Source: Lophium mytilinum (taxonomy: Eukaryota > Ascomycota > Dothideomycetes > Mytilinidiales > Mytilinidiaceae). Taken from it: 64,000 nucleotides of DNA. The notes below the pieces were generated by a model. That model was not told where the DNA came from and searched no databases. It saw only the letters and a program-made list of their open reading frames with translations. Made by a program: the position numbers and the translations under genes. Location of the stretch: the NCBI GenBank assembly GCA_010093605.1, contig MU004197.1, forward strand, positions 806,001-870,000, read 5' to 3'. This document shows positions 19,589-29,265 of the stretch, one piece after another. The first letter of the stretch is position 1, and each line of letters starts with the position of its first letter.

Positions 19589-20376
19589 CTAATCAAGGCT
19601 GGAAGCTAGAGCAACGATGCTGAACCGAAGATCCTCCCCCATATTCTTGATAAATCGACGAACGCCGAGCTGCAGTGCCTTTTCACTGAGGGCATCATCA
19701 TCCTCACCCAGCACTCCCCGATCTATGGGCCCCTTCCAGCCTCCCTCCAACTCCCATAGATGCCCATCGTCTCCCTTGACAAAAGCAATGAAATGCTGTC
19801 CGCAATGGTCGAAGGATGGCGGAGGAGCCGTGTCGCCCTTTTGAGCTGCGGAGGCATGGGCTGCCTCTAAAGCCTGAGAGTCATACAGGACTTCCGCTCG
19901 AGGGGTCGGCTTGAGCGGTATGGCTTCTTTGAGGATAGCCTCGAGATCAGATCCAGGCTTGATGTACTTTCGTGCTCCACCGTTGCAGACAGCATGCAGG
20001 CAGCCGATCAAGCCGCATGCATTTCCGATAGTCTGTCTGAACCATACAACGGGCTCTGCCTCTCCGGAACCATCGTAGGCAGGAATCGCCTCGTCCTCTT
20101 CCTCGCGGGTTTTGCGGTAGGCCTTGGCAGGACATATGAAAATGAGAGCATGCACAGGGCGTGGAATGAAAGCAAGTAGATCTGGCTCGTCGATGCTGTA
20201 GATGTCATAGAAGCCTAGTTTAGAAGACACGCCAAGGAGATGAACGAGGTGAGTGAAGACTTCCGGGTTGTTCTCTACCGACTAATCAGATGGTGGACTG
20301 AATACAATGCTACTTTAAACGAACCCAATGGAACGAAGTGCTTCTTGCTCGTATCGACTTTTCCTGGGTCGGCCAT
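19589..20376 (-). CDS. Ubiquitin carboxyl-terminal hydrolase, UCH family (paralogue 2)
   Basis: Two exons, 20376-20325 and 20274-19589, spliced in phase 1 across a 50-bp intron; 245 residues. As in the paralogue at 4502, the intron interrupts the Glu codon of ENNPEV, so the intron position and phase are conserved. The active site reads QTIGNACGLIG (Gln and nucleophile Cys), the catalytic His is in QHFIAFVKG, and the third triad position is again Glu (LWELEG) instead of the Asp of the mammalian enzymes. The N terminus KKHFVPLENNPEVFTHLVH is closer to the classical Yuh1/UCH-L3 sequence than paralogue 1, so this is the more likely orthologue. Role: hydrolysis of small ubiquitin or Nedd8 C-terminal adducts in the cytosol. 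Confidence 0.92.
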
Positions 20377-20944
20377 TATGTGGATCTGAAGGATTGTGTC
20401 GTGAGGAGTGATTGTGTCGTGAGGTTGTAGTGACGCCTTGCAGGCAGCAGAGCAACGCAACAGCGGCAGCGGCCAAGCCCGGGCCCTTTAACGAGGCCCG
20501 TGTGAAAGATGAATAACCCCACCCCTCTAATATGTGAAATTTCTAGGATATTCGACTGATTAGGACTCAGATCATGCGCAACTCGTGAAATCAACGCTGC
20601 GTGCGTCTTACTAGCATAAACCTCAATGTGACCACCCGGCTAAGCAAAATCGGCATCATGAAACGAAAAGAGAAATCAACGGCGTTAACGGAAGATGTCC
20701 TGGAGCATTTGAATGGCGACAGTGTCCATTTGCCTTCGTTTTCTGGCATCCTAGGTTGGTATTTGTTTTGTGGGTGTGAGAGTTATGAGTATTGAAGTGG
20801 TGATAAAATCCTATTTTTCTCCCTGCTCTCGTTCAGGCGCTGGAGCATTTGCGCCTACGTAAAAGTACAATAAATGTTACAGTGTCTTCTAAATGCTGGG
20901 CCGAAGTTGTATGCAATGAATGGCCAGCTTCTACTGGGTCTTAT
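20377..20944. other. Intergenic stretch
   Basis: Upstream of the second UCH gene and downstream of the TrpRS gene, both on the minus strand. No coding or RNA signal is seen. Confidence 0.35.
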
Positions 20945-22182
20945 CTATAAGCCTATCGCGTCCCGAACAAGGGCTATTGTAGCATCGGCGCTAGCACGTG
21001 CTCTACGTGAGCCTTCTTCGTTCATTTCCGACAGCCAATGCGTGTTAGAATCATGCATGATGGTTTCGTACCTGACTCTAATACTGCTGAGATGTTCGTC
21101 AATGGAGTCAGCAACCTTGTCTTTGAAGGCACGCATCGACAAGTCTTTATAGTCGTGTGCGACCTCGTGACAAGATCGAACTTCGGTATCGTCCAGGTGA
21201 GCCAAAATCTCGATCAAATTGGACACCCCTGGCCTTTGCTGGGGGTCATATGTTATACCATCGATTGAATCAGTCAACGCAGACTTGATTTTCTTTGCGA
21301 TCTCATCTCGAGAGTCTGATATGAGGATCCTTGACTTTGGATTTTCATGCGATTTCGACATCTTTAAGTGGGGTTGTGTTAAAGACATGACTCTCTTTGC
21401 AGGTGCTGTACGTATTAGCGGGAGAGAAAATGGTTTTGGTATGCCTAGACTAACACAGTATTGTTTCTGGTGGCACAAGAACCTTGCCTGAGGTATGGTT
21501 GAAGGCATTGGCACAATTACGAGCGAATTCGAGATGCTGGCTCTGGTCCTCCCCGACGGGCACGTGTGTAGCACTAGTGATATACACAATTAGCTGTGTA
21601 TAGGTATGTACGGAGAAGATGCGCACCGGTGTACTAGAACGTCGGCCGCTTGAAGGACTGGATATGAGAAAAGACCCAGTCTAAGCTTGGCTTTGGAGGA
21701 CTCGTCGAGAGGAGACGCGTTGTCTGGTAGGGCCAATTTGCTCTAGACCAAAGTCAATCAGGGCACCCTGACAGGCAACAAGTCAAACGTACCTTCCACT
21801 GTGTCATTCTCGAGAGGTAGCCCATGGATGCAGTGCAGCTCAAGATCCACATCAATTCCGAATGCGCCGGAACAGCAGATTGACAGAAAATTATGGAGCG
21901 CTTCGGATCCAGTCCTACAGCAATCAGGGACGCAAACATCTCCTTGCGCCATTGCCGTAAGCGGGCAGGATCCTGGGCGACGGTGATAGCATGCAGGTCC
22001 ACCACGGAGTAGAGCAGTGTCGACTCTGGCGCGGCCTCATCCTGTAGTTTGACCCATTGGCGGAGGGCACCTAGATAATTCCCCAGGTGTGGTACTCCGG
22101 TCGGTTGGATGCCTGAGAACACGACCTGGCGGCGCGAAGGGGATGCGGCGATGGACAGGAGCCGCGAGGTAGGTCGGAGCAT
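20945..22182 (-). CDS. MSW1: Mitochondrial tryptophanyl-tRNA synthetase
   Basis: Four exons on the minus strand, 22182-21793, 21742-21627, 21573-21455 and 21405-20945, with consistent phases 0, 2 and 1; 361 residues. Class I signature motifs are present: the HIGH equivalent HLGN in GVPHLGNYLGALRQW and the KMSKS loop in PHLKMSKSHENPKSRI. VPVGEDQSQHLEFAR, the tryptophan-pocket region, is recovered only after splicing. The length and the short N-terminal extension with Arg and Ser (MLRPTSRLLSIAASPSRRQ) match the mitochondrial rather than the cytosolic enzyme, which is longer. It charges mitochondrial tRNA-Trp with tryptophan. The gene is divergent from the Rvs161 homologue with 387 bp between the two start codons. 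Confidence 0.93.
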
Positions 22183-22569
22183 GGTAGTTTGCTGGAGGGT
22201 GCGTTGGGAGGACGAGCAAGACCAACGCGTATTGGTCGCCGCTCACACCACCGAGTCGCAGAATAAGCGCCTTGAAGACATGTGAAGAGAAGAAGTAGGG
22301 AGTTGCATCTTGATATGTTGAAGGCCTTAAAACAGTTTGCGATTATTTATTGTTGAGCAAAAAGAACGTACGGAAGTGGTTAGACGCAGTGACGGCTCAG
22401 GCTTCGTCATTGCATTTCACGATCCACCCACCACAGCCACTTTGCGTTGCCCTTTTCACTCTGTACAACCTCCGCTACTGCTATCCAACCCTCGTCTATT
22501 ACCACAACCTCACCATCTACTGCCCTTCCGTCGAATACACACTCTCGCACCCCACAACGACCCGCCAAC
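22183..22569. promoter_or_regulatory. Shared upstream region of divergent TrpRS and Rvs161 genes
   Basis: 387 bp between two start codons facing away from each other. A long pyrimidine-rich stretch at 22430-22560 directly precedes the Rvs161 start, typical of fungal leaders. No individual factor site is asserted. Confidence 0.45.
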
Positions 22570-23503
22570 ATGTCCTGGACCGGCTTCAAGAAGGGCGTCA
22601 ACCGCGCCACGACGCAGGTGTTGATGAAAGCCGGACAGGTGGAGAGGACAAACGACCGCGACTTCGAGACCGAGCACAGGCGCTTTCGCACCATGGAGAC
22701 CGCCGCAAACAAACTGCAAAAAGAGGCCAAGGGCTATCTAGACTCTCTTCGAGGTGGGACGTCCGCCGCTCTCCGCCAGGCCAACCCCACTGACTGGTCG
22801 CAGCCATGACCGCCTCACAGATGCGCATTGCGGAAACAATAGATGCCTTCTACGGCGAGGCCGGCGCAAAAGATGGAGTCAGCAGGAGCTACAAGCAGGC
22901 AGTCACGGATCTCGACGCTGAGACTATAAAAGCGCTGGACGGACCGTACCGGTATGCGACGGTGTTGGGCCACCGGATTACATGAGCTGATGAAGAGCAG
23001 AACTACTGTTTTGGACCCAATTTCGCGGTTCTGCGCCTACTTCCCCGACATCAATGCCTGTATGTTCTACACTTTTATGACAGTACCATCCGCCTCTAAC
23101 CCCGCTAGGCATAACAAAAAGAGAGCACAAGCAGATGGACTACGACCGCATGCGTGCTCAGGTCAAGAAGCTAACCGACAAGCCCGACAAGGACGTGACT
23201 AAGCTACCACGCGCCGAAAAGGACGAACAGCTTGCAAAGGCCGCGTACGATCAGCTAAATGAGACGCTCACCACGGAACTGCCTCAGCTCATCGATCTTC
23301 GTGTTCCGTATCTCGACCCCAGCTTCGAAGCGCTAGTCAAGATTCAGCTCCGCTTCTGCGCAGAAGCATATTCACGAATGGCCCAGGTGCAACAGTACCT
23401 GGACGCGGATACTAGGGACCAGTACGCCCAGGGGCAGCTCGACGCCAGGGTAGAAGAGGTGCTAGAAGAAATCAGAGGGTTGAGTATTGCCGGCACTGTC
23501 TGA
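22570..23503 (+). CDS. RVS161: BAR-domain amphiphysin-like protein, Rvs161/Hob3 type
   Basis: Four exons, 22570-22753, 22804-22951, 23001-23059 and 23109-23503; phases 1, 2 and 1 agree and the product is 261 residues, essentially the length of yeast Rvs161. The start MSWTGFKKGVNRATTQVLMK is the amphipathic N-terminal helix of the family. The rest is a helical BAR domain, including EAKGYLDSLRAMTASQMRIA across the first junction, FCAYFPDINACITKREHK across exons 3 and 4 and VPYLDPSFEALVKIQLRFCA. There is no SH3 domain, which separates it from Rvs167. Rvs161 dimerises with Rvs167, senses membrane curvature and acts in endocytic vesicle scission and actin organisation at the plasma membrane. Introns are 49-50 bp. 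Confidence 0.95.
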
Positions 23504-24003
23504 TAGGCTCTTCTTTGGTGGGACTCTAATCAGCACCCTTCTTTCTTGTATGCGTATAGCATTGCATTGGTTTTAGTTTTGTCACGTGGGACGGGGCGTA
23601 CAGGAGTAAGCGGAGGGACTAGGACTGCCCAAGCACGGCATAGAGGCACCTCTTGTGTCAATTCGACGGTTGTTATGTTCATGAGAAGACGTTGCTTGTG
23701 CACGGGAGGGGGGTTATATAAACTCATCTAAAGGGGCACTCCAACTGCGGCTGTGCTTGCTACCCCCGTGATAGCCTGAAATGTGTGTGCATATTCGAGT
23801 AAATGCAGGAGTGACAAGAAGGAAGACCAGGGAAATGAAAAGCCCAATGCTGCTATGAAACGCCAGAGAAATGCAGGATTCGTGCCCAGCGCCGATGTGA
23901 GAGCCCGAAAAGACTACTGGCCCCAACGCCGCGCTTGATGAGAACCAAAAGAAAGGGGGATCTGGGAGTGCCTGCCAGCCAAGCCTCCGCACCGCAGTCT
24001 CTC
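23504..24003. other. Intergenic stretch between convergent genes
   Basis: Separates the 3' ends of the Rvs161 and Cdc34-type genes; nothing else is recognised. Confidence 0.35.
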
Positions 24004-24860
24004 CTAGCTTTCTTCTTCCTGCTCGTCCCCGCTCGCCTCCGAGTCCGAGTCCATGTCTTCGTCGTCATCGTCAACATCTGAGTCGCTGCCCCCGAAGCTC
24101 TCGGCGTCGCTGTCTTCCCAGGTCATGTAGTCATCCTCTTCCTTGTGCGTCTTGAACGCTGCCTCATGGGTCGGCATCACGAACCCGGCGGGAATGTCTT
24201 GCTTGCTGGCTTCGAGGTCTTTCTTGACCATTTCCTTGTAGTTCGCAGGGTCGTTGCGGAGCATCACACCAGCGTCGACGTTGGCGGGCGACGAGACCTC
24301 GGCGTCATCGAGGAGCGATAGGACGGAGATCAGAACAGACTCGACACGCTGAACCGGGGTCCAGCGTTCTGCTGCGAGTTCGCCCGACATTTCGTCATCG
24401 CCAGAAGCGTGCAAGATGGAGATGCACAGACGGCCGTCGGGATAGATGTTCGGGTGGTAGAGAGGGCGGATAAACCTGAAGTCTGGAGTATCGTTAGTTC
24501 TGGTCTTTCATCTCCTCGGGAGTTGCGCGGGACCGCCTGCGATGCCTTCTCCGCCAGTCAAAGAGGTCGGGAGGGGCGTCGGAGTACCAGGCAACGTACC
24601 TGGTGGAGTGTACGGGTAGTTCTTCGAGAAAGTCATCTTCGCCTTGAAGTAGCCGCCGTAGTAGAGAGAGTCGGGGTTGAGGACAATGAGCGCAACGCTC
24701 CATTCCAGCACGTTGTCGTCGATGAGCTAGGCAAGGCGTTAGCTTGGACTCCCGTAACATGTAGCCTTGGATAGATCTCCGAGAGACTCACTTCGACATT
24801 AGTCCAGAGCTCCTTGGAGAGAGCCTTGTACTCGTTCATAAGAAGCCGCTCGGCAGACAT
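24004..24860 (-). CDS. Ubiquitin-conjugating enzyme E2, Cdc34/Ubc3-like
   Basis: Three exons, 24860-24792, 24726-24600 and 24482-24004, phases 0 and 1; 224 residues. The UBC fold starts SAERLLMNEYKALSKELW. The active-site cysteine lies in YPDGRLCISILH and is followed by the acidic insertion HASGDDEMSGELAAERW, which is the Cdc34/Ubc7-type loop next to the catalytic site. SPANVDAGVMLRND closes the core. The last 35 residues are almost entirely Asp, Glu and Ser, the acidic C-terminal tail that Cdc34 uses to bind the basic canyon of cullin. These features point to Cdc34, the E2 of SCF ubiquitin ligases, rather than Ubc7, which lacks such a tail. The second intron, 117 bp, is longer than most in the window. 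Confidence 0.93.
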
Positions 24861-25666
24861 GGTGGCGGCGACAGCGATGTGGTAGGTGGGCGGAAGGAAG
24901 GTCAGTGCGGGGTGACGATGGGTGTAGGGCCAGACAGCTGGCAGGCACTGTCGATATATGTAGAAGAGGTTTGAAAGATCTGGAGGTGGTGGTGGTGAGA
25001 GAGAGGAGAGGTGCAGGAGACGCTGCAGGCAAAGAGGAGGCTGGAAGTAGTGCGCTGGTGACTGGAGTTGGATGTGAACTACGAAGTACTCGGCCGCAAT
25101 CGCCCGCTTTCACGGTGCGCTCTCGGCCCTGCCACACTTCACTTCCACGGTTGGACCATTCTTTCTTCCCATCACCTCATCTGACTAGCTGCCCACATCT
25201 CTCACTCGCTAGCCGCTTCTCCTTGCTTATTCAAGCCCGCCAGATCGGAATCATCACCGGCCCGGGCTGACTGACGCCATTCACCATCACGGTACCCACC
25301 ATCACCAACAATATCGGATTCACAAACAATTAGCAGATGAGAAGGCGAATGGTGAAGATTTAAGCTATTGACACCCATGCTTGACGACTTCAAGGTCTGT
25401 TCCAAGGTTCACTTTTGGTTGTCTGCCAATACATACGGCATTATCCTCAGCTATCTCCGTCCTACCTCCTATCGTATTCAGGCGCCTCAACAAAACGTAC
25501 AAAAGCTTTTTAGAGAACATAGTCTATCTCGGCTAGATATAATTCAAACCAAATCTCTAGTGGCAAGCAACGTATGCGTCGACTAATACGCGGCGCTATA
25601 GATCTTCTTGAGCGCAGAAATATTCTTGGAGCATCTGTTTTGTGCATCGCATCTGCAAGATTGACC
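24861..25666. promoter_or_regulatory. Shared upstream region of divergent Cdc34 and LDAH genes
   Basis: About 0.8 kb between divergent starts. An in-frame ATG at 25574 could extend the hydrolase by 31 residues. Purine-rich (24870-25030) and pyrimidine-rich (25130-25200) blocks occur, but no defined element is claimed. Confidence 0.4.
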
Positions 25667-26973
25667 ATGTTTCCTTCCACCATCCATCTCCGCCATCCTA
25701 ATCCTTCTCCGCCTTCGACCAGAGTAGGCAATACCTATATCCTGTTCTTCATTACGGGAAACCCAGGCCTGATAGCATATTACCGCACTTTCCTCTCCCA
25801 CCTCTACGCGCTGCTATCAAGCACCGAGTCCAGCCAAGCTTCCCCTGGAGCAGACCAGTTCCAGGTCTTTGGGCGGGATTTGTTAGGTTTCGAGGTTGAA
25901 CATGCAGATGCCGCCAGCGCCGCTTCTCCGCCGTACGGACTGCAGGCCCAAGTCGAAGCCACCGAGAAAGCTCTCGACACCCTCGTCAGTGACAACACGA
26001 ACGCCAGTGGCAATCGTCCTAAAGTCATTCTCATCGGCCACTCAGTCGGCGCATATATCCTGCTGGAGGTACTGCGCCGGCATAGAGAGAAGCTCCAGAA
26101 AGCAGCTCCTCAGACCGCTATGACGATCATCGGAGGGATTTGTCTCTTCCCAACTGTCACTCACATCATGCAGAGTCGGAGCGGGAAGAGCGCTGGTGTA
26201 TGTAAAACTCCATATCTAAGCTATCTGTCTGTCTTTGGTAAAGTCGCGAGACATGCTGAGCGGTCATTATGCTGGCACCGTGCTCCCCAATCCAAAGTCT
26301 TACCATTTCTTACAGTTTCTCCTTTGCCGCCCACACTTTGCTCGCATTGCTAGTCTCGTCGCACAGCTGCTCCTGTTCTTCGTACCCAGCGCACTGCTAC
26401 GTCTCCTAATCCGCATAGTAACGGGATTTCCAGCTGAAGCAGTGGCAACAACAGCAGCATTCGTTAAGAGTAAATGGGGCGTGAGACAGGCATTGTACGG
26501 CCCCAGACACCTCCATTCAGGCGAGGCCAAACCCAGATCCTAACATCTTCGCAGGCACATGGCTCGTGATGAAATGCTGTCCATCACCACTGACGCATGG
26601 GACGACGAGGTGTGGGGTGCTGCTCACCCATCTCCAACCTCGCATCCTCGCGCCCAACTGCGATTCCTCTTTGGAACGGGCGATCATTGGGTTGCCGAAG
26701 AGACCAGGGATGACCTGATCCGGACGAGGGCTCTGAAACAGGATAGTGAAGCGGACGAGGCGTGGAAGCCTAAAATGGAGGTTAACGAGGAAGGCTGGCC
26801 GCACGCCTTTTGCATTAGTGGGTCCTATCTATCCATTGGCATCATTAGCTGTCGGGGGGAGGGTGTATGAACTAATTGAAACAGGGCATAGCATTCCGGT
26901 AGCAGAGAAAGTAGCGGAGTACGTTCGCGATACTATACGTGGGGACAAACAGGACGTCGATCAGCAGAATTGA
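25667..26973 (+). CDS. Lipid-droplet-associated serine hydrolase (LDAH-like)
   Basis: Four exons: 25667-26197, 26244-26494, 26555-26817 and 26885-26973; with this start the product is 377 residues, and with the upstream ATG at 25574 it is 408. Junctions 2 and 3 are secure because they restore AFCIRHSIPVAEKV and ALHMARDEMLSI; junction 1 (GTATGT to AAG) is the least certain. The segment FFITGNPGLIAYYRTFLSHL and the nucleophile elbow GHSVGAYILLEVL are hallmarks of the LDAH family (alpha/beta hydrolases of lipid droplets). The late FLFGTGDHWV contains the acidic residue and RHSIPVAEKV the catalytic His. A hydrophobic stretch around residues 215-260 could mediate droplet association. Its role in lipid or sterol-ester turnover is inferred from the family. 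Confidence 0.88.
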
Positions 26974-27336
26974 AGATCACAGCTTGGAGAGCTAAGGCAT
27001 CATGTCCTAAAAGTCAACGAGACGGTACCTTTTCATCAGAAACTTATGCTTGCATTACTAGCATCTTAGACGTCTGACTCTAGTTAGTGGACTACCGCAA
27101 TAATATGCTAATGGCCGTAACTCTGCGGTCTCCTCTGATTGCTACTCACCCCACTCGGCGTCCTCGTGAGAGTATTAGTGTGTGTTACGCCAGGGGAGGC
27201 CTTTTGCGCTGAAGCAACCTTCAGACAAAGTGATCTAATGGGATGCATTTGGCATCTCCTTCCACCTCGAACGTGTTGGTGGTCTGTGATAAGCACAACT
27301 GGTTGGTAGCTGCTTAACCTGATATCAAGAACCAGT
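26974..27336. other. Intergenic stretch between convergent genes
   Basis: 3' regions of the LDAH-like and Dcp1 genes. Nothing else is seen. Confidence 0.35.
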
Positions 27337-28197
27337 TCATCCATTTCCATTATAGCCCTGCTTAGACTTTTGAAACAACTGAGCAAGGAGGTCCACCGAC
27401 TGCCCTGACTTTGGCTGAGTGAGAGGGTCGGCACCGTAATTTGCACTGGACCTGAAGAAGTCGGTGTCCGGCGTGGACCCGAATGGTCCAGACTTAGTCA
27501 CCGGACTGTGATGATTCTGGATACTCCAACCCGAGTCCTGTGCTCTCTGCTGACCAAAAAGCTCTCTCAAGGACAACTGCCGACCCATAGGCACGCTTTC
27601 TTCCTCCTCGTCCTCGGTCTCTTCTTCCTCGTGCGAGGAGGCTCCGCCTCGCATCTCTATCCGCTTCCTACTCTCCTCCGCGCCAGTCGCGCATTCCTGT
27701 ATAAGCTGCGCCGTCATAGTCCTCATATTCGCGGTAGAAGAGGGCTCTGGCTCCGAGAATATCCACAGTCCGTATATCTTAGGCGCGCCGTCGCCAGTAA
27801 CCTGAAGGATGATGTAGTCTTCCGTATTCTCAACATCGTCGCCGCTCAGCAGCTCCGTGTAGAAATTGTCGAGGCCGCGGCGATTGAGGATTGTAACGCA
27901 GTATCGCTGGGCGCCAGTAGGGCTCGGGGTGAGCTCGCAGATGAAGAGGGTGCCTTCAATGCCACACTTTTCCCACTGCTGGGTGGTGCCCGAGAAGAGG
28001 TAGACGACGGCGTAGGGCGCGATGGAGAGGATCTCGGCGACGGAGGGGTTGTGGCGGCGTATTACGGAGAGGTTGAGCTGGTCGTTGGAGCGCGGTGGTG
28101 GGGTGGGGAGGTCGAGGAGGGCGGGCGCGTCTGTTTCGTAGTCCGAGGCTTGGACTGGCGGTGGATTTGGAGCCGCGTTGGGCTTTCGCGAGGCCAT
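27337..28197 (-). CDS. DCP1: mRNA-decapping enzyme subunit Dcp1
   Basis: Single-exon gene of 286 residues from the ATG at 28197. Residues about 35-170 form the EVH1-like Dcp1 domain: LNLSVIRRHNPSVAEILSIA, VVYLFSGTTQQWEKCGIEGT, FICELTPSP, YCVTILNRRGLDNFY and the IYGLWIFSE strand. The aromatic residues of the proline-peptide pocket (Tyr, Trp) are present. An acidic stretch (EEEETEDEEEESVPMGRQLS) follows, and the C-terminal tail ends in a hydrophobic helix (VDLLAQLFQKSK). Dcp1 activates Dcp2 to remove the mRNA cap in P-bodies and binds Edc1/PNRC-type proline motifs. A gene with such a motif lies at 44307-46010. Confidence 0.93.
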   Translation of the reverse strand: MASRKPNAAPNPPPVQASDYETDAPALLDLPTPPPRSNDQLNLSVIRRHNPSVAEILSIAPYAVVYLFSGTTQQWEKCGIEGTLFICELTPSPTGAQRYCVTILNRRGLDNFYTELLSGDDVENTEDYIILQVTGDGAPKIYGLWIFSEPEPSSTANMRTMTAQLIQECATGAEESRKRIEMRGGASSHEEEETEDEEEESVPMGRQLSLRELFGQQRAQDSGWSIQNHHSPVTKSGPFGSTPDTDFFRSSANYGADPLTQPKSGQSVDLLAQLFQKSKQGYNGNG

Positions 28198-28564
28198 GGT
28201 CAGAGTGCAGAGCGGCTGAAGGTGTGGTGTTGGAAATTGAAGAGGGCCACTTCAGCCCTACGAGAGACACGCTGTGGCCCCAGCTTCATGTGGGTTGTGC
28301 TTCCCTAACATCGACCTTCGACTTCCAGCTGTTTACTCGGCTGCTGCAACAGTGAATCTGGAATACACAGCGCTGACTGATATGGTGATAGTAGGTAATG
28401 AAAGCTAGATCAGATGATAAATGCGTATATCGGTATGTTTAAACTTTGGGAAAAAAAGACAGCGATTGATCGGGTAAAGCTGCTGCGTAAGTACTGCTCT
28501 GTGTAACGTTTCTCACACTACGAATCAGCCAAAAGTGAGAGAGTTCAACCACGGTTGAGGAGAC
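28198..28564. other. Region upstream of Dcp1
   Basis: Leader and promoter side of Dcp1, up to the Pol III terminators of tRNA-Tyr. No further gene is seen. Confidence 0.35.
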
Positions 28565-28579
28565 AAAAAGTCAGCAAAA
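28565..28579 (-). terminator. Pol III terminators of tRNA-Tyr
   Basis: T4 (28579-28576) and T5 (28569-28565) runs on the minus strand follow the tRNA 3' end within 20 bases. Confidence 0.7.
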
Positions 28580-28586
28580 GGAAAGT

Positions 28587-28672
28587 TCTCCGCTCGCGGA
28601 ATCGAACCGCGGACCTTCAGGTATGATGTTCAATTACAGCCCGACGTGATAAACCAACTACACCAAGCGGAG
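28587..28672 (-). tRNA. tRNA-Tyr(GTA) with canonical 11-nt intron
   Basis: Read from 28672 to 28587. The acceptor stem is CTCCGCT with AGCGGAG, seven perfect pairs, and the discriminator is A. The T arm is CGCGG-TTCGATT-CCGCG. The anticodon stem TCGGG/CCTGA encloses CTGTAA, then an 11-nt insert TTGAACATCAT and the last loop base A, so the intron sits directly after base 37 as in other nuclear tRNA-Tyr genes. The mature length is 75 nt. It is a useful contrast with the tRNA-Ser gene at 9753, whose insert is elsewhere. Confidence 0.93.
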
Positions 28673-29265
28673 GTACTTGATGTATGTGGAGCCAAAATAA
28701 AACATATATATATCAGGGTAATGAAAGATGGCCCCGGCATCTTTGAGATGACCCTGACGCCCTGACTATACCCTTGTACGCAGGATGGGTAGCTCTCCAG
28801 ACACCCTAGTCCGTGTCCTTAGCTTAATTTCAAAGCAATGGTCGCTCACGTGCGTGGAAATTGACTATCCTGTTTAACGAGATACGTAGCATTCATTCAA
28901 TTGGTCGGAGCATTGCTCTAGAAAGCAAGTACCATCTACGAAATATGAAACCACGTGCTAACTTCCTTCGCGCGGGCAGCCCTTTTTGAACGTCAACTCT
29001 GTGAAAAGATTGGAACAAATTTCATTCTTGTCAAAGTGACTCCGTTCCACAGTCCTGCAAGGCTTCCGTCAGGGCTGTTCGAGGCCTGCGCAGGCTATCA
29101 AGACTACCAGCCGCTTGCCGACGTCAACATCGTCATCTGCTGCATCAGCGACGCCCCCACCGAATATAAGACACCTACGCTTCCCCCAGGCAATGCTACC
29201 ATGACTGTCGTGGTGTCCTCCAGGGCATGTTCCTGCTGCTAAATTCCGTTAATCCAACCGCCATC
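28673..29265. other. Upstream region of the 5-phosphatase gene
   Basis: Between tRNA-Tyr and the 5-phosphatase start. Short frames only. An ATG at 29227 is in frame with the 5-phosphatase and would add 13 residues. Confidence 0.35.
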
